Source: Kiritimatiellia bacterium
GTDB lineage: Bacteria; Verrucomicrobiota; Kiritimatiellia; RFP12; UBA1067
Direction of reading: 5' to 3'
Length of the DNA stretch: 39,031 nt
Assembly: GCA_027858965.1 (NCBI GenBank)
Contig: JAQIBS010000128.1
Location: 1-39,031, forward strand
The notes below the pieces were generated by a model. The model did not search any database, had not been told where the DNA came from, and saw nothing but the letters and a program-made list of their open reading frames with translations. Position 1 is the stretch's first letter, and each line of letters begins with the position of its first letter. The position numbers and the translations under genes were made by a program. Shown here piece after piece: positions 33,394 to 39,031 of the stretch.

Positions 33394-34356
33394 ATGAGTT
33401 CAAAGCCTATCAAGTTTGATGAAAATCAATTGGCCATGCCCGATACTTTATCGGCTCTGGCTGAAGAGTACCATGAAAATGCTGTGAAAGTCCGTGGTGT
33501 ACTTGAAGAAAGCGCAAAGGCCGAACGGCCTTACCTCAAGCGCTTTTTTGAGTATTTCGGGCCGCCGGATTCACCTGCTTGGCTGTTTGCCGAGATCTGC
33601 CCTGACTCAATCACAGATTGCCTTATTAAATATGCTTCACTCTATGGACATGGTTCACGTCGCTGTCTGCAAAAGACGGTGCGCCTGTTCCTGCGCTTCG
33701 CTTATCTTTCCGGGTACCTGGGCTCTGATCTGTCTGCATTGTCGCCCTCCGTGCGGTCTCCCCGGATGGGAAAAGTCCCGAGATCTATTCCACCGGATTG
33801 CATTGATGCTTTAATATCGAGTATCGCACAGGAGACACCCGCCGATATCCGTGATTTCGCAATCATTTTTCTGCTAAGCACTTACGGAGTCCGGGGCGTA
33901 CAGATCAGGAAGCTTTGCCTGAAAGATATTGACTGGGTCAACAACCGGATCCACTTTCCCGCAGTGAAGCGGGGACGTCCGGTTGAACAGTACCTTACTG
34001 CCAAAGCGGGAAACCGCCTTGCGGATTACATAATCAAGGCCCGTCCTCAGTCTTCCTGCCCTGAAGTGTTTCTGGGGATGAGTGAACCATTTAAACCGAT
34101 AGCCCATCCCCGTCAGTTGTCCCGTATCATTCGTAAACGGATGGAAGCGGCGGGTCTGGATCTCCCGGAAGGTGTCGCGTATGGTTCACATTGTTTCCGG
34201 CATGCTTTTGCTTCGCGTCTGTACGGAAAGGTGCCGTTCAATGACATTGTGGACATGCTCGGCCACCGTAATCCGTCAACCACTCTGATCTACGGCAAAG
34301 TGGATGTTGATAACCTGCGCAGAGCCGCTCTTCCGTGGCCGGGAGGTGTTAAATGA
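33394..34356 (+). CDS. ritA: RIT tyrosine recombinase, first
   Basis: This 320-residue integrase starts at ATG 33394 with AAGGAGA upstream; the frame is open further left only through the terminal repeat. The catalytic residues are R in TYGVRGVQIRKL, K in AVKRGRP, H-xx-R in GSHCFRHAFASRL, H in MLGHRNPSTT and Y in LIYGKV. The N-terminal SAM-like DNA-binding domain spans about 20-120. It overlaps the next gene by ATGA. Confidence 0.95.
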   Translation: MSSKPIKFDENQLAMPDTLSALAEEYHENAVKVRGVLEESAKAERPYLKRFFEYFGPPDSPAWLFAEICPDSITDCLIKYASLYGHGSRRCLQKTVRLFLRFAYLSGYLGSDLSALSPSVRSPRMGKVPRSIPPDCIDALISSIAQETPADIRDFAIIFLLSTYGVRGVQIRKLCLKDIDWVNNRIHFPAVKRGRPVEQYLTAKAGNRLADYIIKARPQSSCPEVFLGMSEPFKPIAHPRQLSRIIRKRMEAAGLDLPEGVAYGSHCFRHAFASRLYGKVPFNDIVDMLGHRNPSTTLIYGKVDVDNLRRAALPWPGGVK

Positions 34357-35315
34357 AAGAGCGGGTTGACTTCTCCAGTTCACTGGCCGACCGGCTGATC
34401 GGGTTTCTCGCCTTTAAACGAATGCAGGGACACGACTATTCCGGCAACATTTTTCGGCTCAGGCACCTTGACGCATTTCTCTCGCGGGAAGGGTCCGATG
34501 ACGGAGTACTTCATGCGGAGGTACTGAAGCGCTACTGTGATGAAGTGGCAGGCCTCTGTGTAAACAGCGCGTCCGGTTATCATACAGTTGCACGTCAGTT
34601 CAGCATCTACCTGCATGCCTTTGAGACAAGGAGTGCTGTTCTTCCCGCCCGCATTCAGCCGCAGCGCTCCCATCAGATATGTTTTTACCCGCTGAGTGAA
34701 GATCAGATCGCCGACCTGATGGCCGCAACTGATATCGCTGGTTTCAGGTGCGCGATACGGAGACACTGCTTCCGTTTTCTGATAGGTTTTCTTTACAGCA
34801 CCGGTCTTCGTATCAGCGAAGCACTGGCTCTGAACATGCAGGACTTGGACACCCAGCATGCAACGTTATTCATACGCAGGGGCAAGTTCCATAAGGAGCG
34901 TCTCGTCGCAATGAGTTCCTCGACTTTTGAGGCAATGAAAGTCTGGCTCGGACAGCGGCAACAGTATGCGGGGGACGAAGCATCCGCACCTCTGTTTGTT
35001 GTTGAGCTGCATAAAAGGCCCGACCGGTATCAGATCTCGCACGCTTTCCGCAGGATCTGTCAGCGCTGTGGCATTGAAGGTGATCCGCACCCGCGCCTCC
35101 ATGATCTGAGACACAACTACGCCTGCAGGTGTGTTTCCCAATGGCGCGAACAGGGAAAGGATGTCAATGCTCTGCTTCCCATCCTTGCAAACGCTATGGG
35201 GCATGTCGATTTCCACGCAACTCAGCTCTATATTCATATCAATGCGGCATCCCTCAGGGATGCCTCCAATAAGTTTGATGCACACATTAGAAACACTCTG
35301 GAGAACTCAAAATGA
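34353..35315 (+). CDS. ritB: RIT tyrosine recombinase, second
   Basis: This 320-residue recombinase has the catalytic R in STGLRISEALAL, the K region FIRRGKFHKERLV, H-xx-R in LHDLRHNYACR, H in MGHVDFHATQ and Y in LYIHI. All residues needed for strand exchange are present. It is translationally coupled on both sides by 4-bp overlaps. Confidence 0.95.
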   Translation: MKERVDFSSSLADRLIGFLAFKRMQGHDYSGNIFRLRHLDAFLSREGSDDGVLHAEVLKRYCDEVAGLCVNSASGYHTVARQFSIYLHAFETRSAVLPARIQPQRSHQICFYPLSEDQIADLMAATDIAGFRCAIRRHCFRFLIGFLYSTGLRISEALALNMQDLDTQHATLFIRRGKFHKERLVAMSSSTFEAMKVWLGQRQQYAGDEASAPLFVVELHKRPDRYQISHAFRRICQRCGIEGDPHPRLHDLRHNYACRCVSQWREQGKDVNALLPILANAMGHVDFHATQLYIHINAASLRDASNKFDAHIRNTLENSK

Positions 35316-36343
35316 AAATTTCATTCTGCTACCTCGTCACCACTTTTTTCACCTCACACCTCTCTTCCGAACAAGGACTCTCTCCAAATACTGTCGCAAG
35401 CTACAGCGACTGCATGAAACTGCTTGTGAATTACCTATGCAAGCGTTTCAGCATTGAAACGGAAGCAATCGATATACAGATGATCAGCTCTGATATCGTT
35501 CTGGATTTTCTGGACAGTCTTGAGGGTGAGCGCCACAACTCTCCGACAACCCGCAATCAGAGACTTGCCGCTATCAAGTCCTTCTTTCACTTTCTTGCAA
35601 GAAGCGTTCCCGAATTGATGCACCAGAATGAGCGTATACAGGCCATTAAGATCAAAGCAACCTCTCATCAACCCCCTCCAAGTCTGACAGCGGAGGAAGT
35701 CGCGGCAGTTCTGGCGGCTCCGGACACAGCAACTCTTCTCGGCGCACGAGACAACGCTCTGTTGCAGCTCATGTATAATAGCGGCGGCCGCGTCCAGGAA
35801 CTGGCCGACCTCTCTGTTTCCGACCTGCATTTAGACAGTCCGCCTTCTGTCAGGTTGACAGGAAAAGGAAGAAAAACACGCGTCATTCCGCTATGGGAGA
35901 AAACGGTTGAATCTATACAGCACTATATCAGGGGCAGAGAAGAAAACAGCATCAGTTCCGAGCACCTTTTTCTGAACATTAAAGAGGAACCCATGACGCG
36001 TTTTGGAATCGGCAGGCGACTCAGTAAGCACGTTGAAGCTGCATCAAAGAAATGTCCTTCCCTGTGCAATCGAAGTATCACTCCGCACGTGATCCGGCAC
36101 ACAACAGCCCTTCATCTAGTTGAAGCCGGAAACGATATCACCATTGTCAAGGACTGGCTCGGACATGCCGATGTAAAAACCACTATTCTATATGTCGAAA
36201 TAAGCATCGAACGCAAACGCAAGGCCCTTGAGAAGCTGCCTCCACCCGACAACGATGCTCCTCCAGAGCTTCCTGTATGGAAGCAGCCCGACCTGATGAA
36301 GTTTCTCAACGAGTGCTCCAACAAAGCGCATTATGTTGCGTAA
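35312..36343 (+). CDS. ritC: RIT tyrosine recombinase, third
   Basis: This 343-residue recombinase resembles XerD-like integrases. It has an N-terminal core-binding domain (GLSPNTVASYSDCMKLLVNYL) and the catalytic R in NSGGRVQELADL, K in LTGKGRKTRVIPL, H-xx-R in TPHVIRHTTALHL, H in WLGHADVKTT and Y in LYVEI. Its last codons and stop lie inside the right inverted repeat, so the repeat encodes the tail HYVA. Confidence 0.95.
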   Translation: MKISFCYLVTTFFTSHLSSEQGLSPNTVASYSDCMKLLVNYLCKRFSIETEAIDIQMISSDIVLDFLDSLEGERHNSPTTRNQRLAAIKSFFHFLARSVPELMHQNERIQAIKIKATSHQPPPSLTAEEVAAVLAAPDTATLLGARDNALLQLMYNSGGRVQELADLSVSDLHLDSPPSVRLTGKGRKTRVIPLWEKTVESIQHYIRGREENSISSEHLFLNIKEEPMTRFGIGRRLSKHVEAASKKCPSLCNRSITPHVIRHTTALHLVEAGNDITIVKDWLGHADVKTTILYVEISIERKRKALEKLPPPDNDAPPELPVWKQPDLMKFLNECSNKAHYVA

Positions 36344-36434
36344 ATTCCTTCAGAATCCTCTATCAGCATCAAATACAAGACGATTTACGAATATTTACCA
36401 AAGTACGCAACATAATACTCTTCGCAACATAACT
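36329..36434 (-). repeat. RIT right inverted repeat
   Basis: 106 bp, a perfect inverted copy of the left end. It overlaps the last 15 bases of the third recombinase gene. Confidence 0.95.
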
Positions 36435-36553
36435 CTCGTTTGGTGCATTTTCCGCCAACACAACAATGCCCTTCACATGCAAACCCTACAGTTTACATTA
36501 AAGAAAGGTAACGCTATAATTACAGGCAAATAAAAAGATAAAAGGAATTTAAT

Positions 36554-36805
36554 ATGCCGGTATATGATTATGAAGCCAAGGAATCCCAAAAATCCTGTCC
36601 GTACTGCAAGGATGGATTTGAAATTGTTCAATTTATGAAAGATAAGCGGCTAGATAAATGCCCCAAGTGCGGCAACTCGATTATAAAGCTTATCACCGCA
36701 CCTGCCATAGGCCGCTCCAAGTCAAAACTGGATGACCGTGCAAAGAATGCCGGATTTACAAAGCTGAAAAAAGTCTCCAAAGGCGAATATGAAAAGATGT
36801 ATTAA
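36554..36805 (+). CDS. FmdB-family zinc ribbon protein
   Basis: This 83-residue protein has the FmdB start MPVYDYEA and two CxxC pairs (CPYC and CPKC) forming a zinc ribbon. The rest is a basic tail (KSKLDDRAKNAGFTKLKKVSKGEYEKMY). FmdB proteins are often called regulators, but their role is unproven. AAAGGAA lies before the ATG. A terminator hairpin follows immediately. Confidence 0.9.
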   Translation: MPVYDYEAKESQKSCPYCKDGFEIVQFMKDKRLDKCPKCGNSIIKLITAPAIGRSKSKLDDRAKNAGFTKLKKVSKGEYEKMY

Positions 36806-36806
36806 T

Positions 36807-36847
36807 AAAAAAGCTGCGCTTTTTTATGAAAACGCGTTTCACGCGTT
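36807..36847 (+). terminator. Terminator and second hairpin after the FmdB gene
   Basis: AAAAAAGC (36807-36814) and GCTTTTTT (36818-36825) form a perfect stem with a 3-base loop. Then AACGCGT (36831-36837) and ACGCGTT (36841-36847) form a second hairpin just before epmA. Confidence 0.75.
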
Positions 36848-36860
36848 AAGATAGATAAAT

Positions 36861-37778
36861 ATGCAACCAGACTTAGATAACATCATTACCCGTAGCAGGG
36901 CATTGCAGGCGGTACGGGAGTTTTTTCATAGCCGCGATTATGTCGAGGTGGAAACCCCTGTACGTATTCCGACACCGGCTCTTGAAACGTACATTGATGC
37001 CCCGCAATCCGAAGAAGGCTGGCTGCGGACCTCTCCTGAGCTGCATATGAAACGGTTGCTGTGCGCTGGTCATGATAAAATCTTCCAGATCGGCCCCTGT
37101 TTCCGTACAGGCGAATGCGGGGCACGCCACAACCCTGAGTTCACGTTACTGGAGTGGTATAGGCTTAATGCGGATTACATCGATATTTTGAACGAGACAA
37201 AGGAGCTTCTGACTCACACATTCAAAACCATAACCGGTTCGGCCTCCTTTGACTACCTGGACCAAAAGATCTCGCTGGACGATGAATGGAATATCCTGAC
37301 GGTTGCTGATGCCTTTAAAAATAGTGCTGGATGGAATCCGGTCATTGATTGGGATGAAGAGCGGTTTGAGCTGGATCTGATGAGCAAAGTAGAGCCAGCA
37401 CTGCCGAAAAATATACCCTGCGTGCTGATCGACTACCCCGCGCCAGCAGCTGCCCTGGCCCGTCTGAAACCGGGTAAGCCGCTGGTAGCAGAACGCTGGG
37501 AACTATATATAGGAGGACTTGAAATTGCCAATACCTACAGTGAGCTCTGTGATCCTAAAGCACAACGCAAACGCTTTGAAGAGTGTGCCGACCAACGAGC
37601 TGCGCTCGGGAAAGAAGTTTATCCATTGGATGAGCCATTTCTGCAGGCACTGGAAAACGGGTTGCCCCCCTGCTCTGGAATTGCGATGGGTATCGACCGT
37701 CTGATCATGCTGCTCTGCAATGCCGCCAGCATCCAGGAGGTGCGGCTCTTTGCGCAGAAACCAGGAGAGATGTTCTAA
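36861..37778 (+). CDS. epmA: EF-P beta-lysine ligase EpmA (PoxA/GenX)
   Basis: EpmA is a truncated class II lysyl-tRNA synthetase that attaches beta-lysine to elongation factor P, relieving stalls at proline stretches. The 305 residues are the catalytic core only, without the anticodon-binding domain. Motif 2 (FQIGPCFRTGECGARHNPEFTLLEWY) and motif 3 (GIAMGIDRLIMLL) are clear. The ATG at 36861 lacks an obvious ribosome site. EF-P and EpmB are not in the window. Confidence 0.95.
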   Translation: MQPDLDNIITRSRALQAVREFFHSRDYVEVETPVRIPTPALETYIDAPQSEEGWLRTSPELHMKRLLCAGHDKIFQIGPCFRTGECGARHNPEFTLLEWYRLNADYIDILNETKELLTHTFKTITGSASFDYLDQKISLDDEWNILTVADAFKNSAGWNPVIDWDEERFELDLMSKVEPALPKNIPCVLIDYPAPAAALARLKPGKPLVAERWELYIGGLEIANTYSELCDPKAQRKRFEECADQRAALGKEVYPLDEPFLQALENGLPPCSGIAMGIDRLIMLLCNAASIQEVRLFAQKPGEMF

Positions 37779-38131
37779 TGAAGTGCGAGAGTTCTAAAGT
37801 GCGAAAGTAAGCTGTCGCATCCATGGCCGAAGGCTGTAGGGGTTTGGGAAGTTCTAAAGTTCTAAAATTCTAAAGTACATTACTAAGCAACTGTGGCGTG
37901 ACATGAGGGAGCTGGAAGTTGGTGCGCCGGGTGGGGCACCCAGCCTACAACTGCGGAGCCTCTTTAACCGCTTCAGCTTTTTTAACCATCAACCCTTTTA
38001 ACCATCTGTACAATGCAACGCGAAGCGTTGTTGTCTAAAGCTGCGGCGTTTAACACACAAAGGGACATTGGGAACAAATAGGTCCGTTCATCACAAGAGC
38101 TTAATTTGGTTGCGGCTAAAAGCAGCTTTAG
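37779..38131. other. Gap between convergent epmA and rnfE
   Basis: No gene is seen. Short repeats of TTCTAAAG type fill about 37785-37880. Two small hairpins follow (GGGTG/CACCC at 37929-37941 and CAACGC/GCGTTG at 38016-38030), possible termination structures for the convergent genes. Confidence 0.6.
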
Positions 38132-38809
38132 TTATTTCCCGAATTTACAGATATTGCAGTGTCGACAATCCATTTCCAAAGGAAGTGGGGCAACTCCGCC
38201 CTTGGCACGTGCGGCCAGCGCCTGGATATGATTGATAAATCCAATGATAAGCCCCAGTGAAATAAATCCACCGGCAGGCAGAACAAAAAGAACCATTGTT
38301 TTATTGTGAATACCCTTTAACGCAATATCACCCCAAACTGTAATGGAACCAGCCCCCAGAAATTCACGCATTGAAGCAATTATTGCCAGTGCTACCGTAA
38401 AACCGATTCCCATGCCAATACCATCGGCAATGCTATATATAACAGGATTCTTGGAAGCAAATGCCTCTGCGCGTCCAAGGATAATGCAGTTAACTACAAT
38501 CAGCGGAATAAAAATACCGAGACTGGCGGCAAGTGCTGGCGCATAAGCCTGCATCAAAAGATCAACCACAGTTACAAATGTGGCAATCACCACAATAAAA
38601 CAGGGAATACGGACTGCTGAGGGAATCACATTACGTAATAATGAAATCACAACATTTGAACAGACCAGTACAAACGTCGATGCCAGTCCCATGCCGAGGG
38701 CATTCTCCAACGAAGTGGTCACAGCAAGAGTCGGGCACATACCCAGCAAAAGCCTGAAAATTGGATTCTCTCTAAATAAGCCCCGGGTAAAATCTGTAAA
38801 AAGCTTCAT
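38132..38809 (-). CDS. rnfE: Electron transport complex subunit RnfE
   Basis: RnfE is a membrane subunit of the ferredoxin:NAD+ oxidoreductase (Rnf) that couples electron flow to ion pumping. From ATG 38809 the 225 residues start MKLFTDFTRGLFRENPIF, then the signature LLGMCPTLAVTTSLENALGMGLA, and six membrane segments. A longer frame starts with TTG and is less likely. The tail has an extra cysteine cluster (MDCRHCNICKFGK). No other Rnf gene is adjacent here: downstream is empty to epmA, and upstream is 180 bp of gap and then a plus-strand gene. Confidence 0.92.
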   Translation of the reverse strand: MKLFTDFTRGLFRENPIFRLLLGMCPTLAVTTSLENALGMGLASTFVLVCSNVVISLLRNVIPSAVRIPCFIVVIATFVTVVDLLMQAYAPALAASLGIFIPLIVVNCIILGRAEAFASKNPVIYSIADGIGMGIGFTVALAIIASMREFLGAGSITVWGDIALKGIHNKTMVLFVLPAGGFISLGLIIGFINHIQALAARAKGGVAPLPLEMDCRHCNICKFGK

Positions 38810-39025
38810 AGTGATATTGATTGCATCCTTAAATTCTGATTTTGTCAAAAACAGCTATAAATTATGCCTGATTTCTGCAGTAATTGCAAACCACGAATTG
38901 ATAGCAAATTGTAATGCCAAATTGTAATATTAAATGCGACAAACATATGGACAAAAAAAATGTTCCATGTGACGATAAACCCTCAACAAAAATCGTTCAA
39001 AAAATTGCAGAAAGGAAAAAGTAAC

Positions 39026-39031
39026 ATGGAA
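39026..39031 (+). CDS. Start of a gene cut by the right edge
   Basis: ATG GAA at the last six bases follows AAAGGAAAAA, a plausible ribosome site 6-8 bases upstream. Nothing more can be said about the product. Confidence 0.4.

Larger units (their letters stand above)
33228..36434 (+). mobile_element. RIT element (recombinase in trio)
   Basis: Three consecutive tyrosine recombinase genes, each overlapping the next by 4 bp, are enclosed by perfect 106-bp inverted repeats (33228-33333 and 36329-36434). This is the layout of RIT elements, mobile units whose three recombinases probably act together. All three keep the catalytic residues and the ends are identical, so the copy looks recent and possibly active. 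I saw no clear target-site duplication: the flanking bases are GATTCGC on the left and CTCGTTT on the right. Confidence 0.92.

Noticed and set aside
33221..36441. Target-site duplication around the RIT element
   Set aside because: Flanks GATTCGC and CTCGTTT do not match; tyrosine recombinases need not leave one.
36344..36553. Small gene between the RIT element and the FmdB gene
   Set aside because: The 66-residue frame from 36333 begins inside the inverted repeat and its mirror image occurs at the left end, so it is repeat-derived.

Overview
The window looks like chromosome of an anaerobic, Gram-negative bacterium, most likely from the PVC superphylum (Kiritimatiellota, Verrucomicrobiota or Lentisphaerota; inferred, not proven). 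The basis is a homodimeric pyruvate:ferredoxin oxidoreductase, an Rnf subunit, YidC with a periplasmic domain, a eukaryote-type glycogen branching enzyme, multi-repeat SPFH proteins, and a decayed C-terminus of a secreted protein of a kind I associate with that group.

Region 1 (1-11896) is a complete type I-C CRISPR-Cas locus, all transcribed right to left. A WYL-domain regulator lies furthest upstream, then cas3, cas5c, cas8c (with an internal Cas11c start), cas7c, a non-canonical gene, cas4, cas1, cas2, a leader, and an array of 21 identical 32-bp repeats that runs off the left edge. Two things are unusual. The gene between cas7 and cas4 encodes HEAT-like repeats, a four-cysteine zinc site and a PD-(D/E)XK-like nuclease domain, and overlaps cas4 by 4 bp. 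Upstream of cas3, on the opposite strand, sits a solitary degenerate repeat that keeps exactly the crRNA 5' handle. It is followed by a 17-nt pseudo-spacer and an intrinsic terminator. The pseudo-spacer matches a site about 140 bp upstream of cas3 with a perfect TTC PAM, and mismatches fall only at positions 6 and 12, the bases flipped out of the guide in Cascade-type complexes. This is a strong candidate for a crRNA-like RNA through which Cascade represses its own operon.

Region 2 (12168-30261) is housekeeping and conserved accessory genes: a GDYXXLXY/DUF2157 membrane pair, two tandem SPFH (band 7) proteins, glgA-glgB, a small exported coiled-coil protein, a ung pseudogene with its catalytic centre deleted, the rpmH-rnpA-yidD-yidC cluster, class II fructose-bisphosphate aldolase, and pyruvate:ferredoxin oxidoreductase.

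Region 3 (30262-36553) is a plastic accessory region: a VapBC toxin-antitoxin pair, a broken antitoxin whose promoter is duplicated 1.3 kb away, fragments of dispersed repeats, two small unknown genes, and an intact RIT element (three overlapping tyrosine recombinases between perfect 106-bp inverted repeats). Region 4 (36554-39031) returns to core genes: an FmdB zinc ribbon protein, EpmA, and an RnfE subunit standing alone, with the first codons of another gene at the right edge.

Intergenic gaps throughout carry short 7- to 9-bp tandem repeats of several unrelated units, some of which have spread into coding ends.
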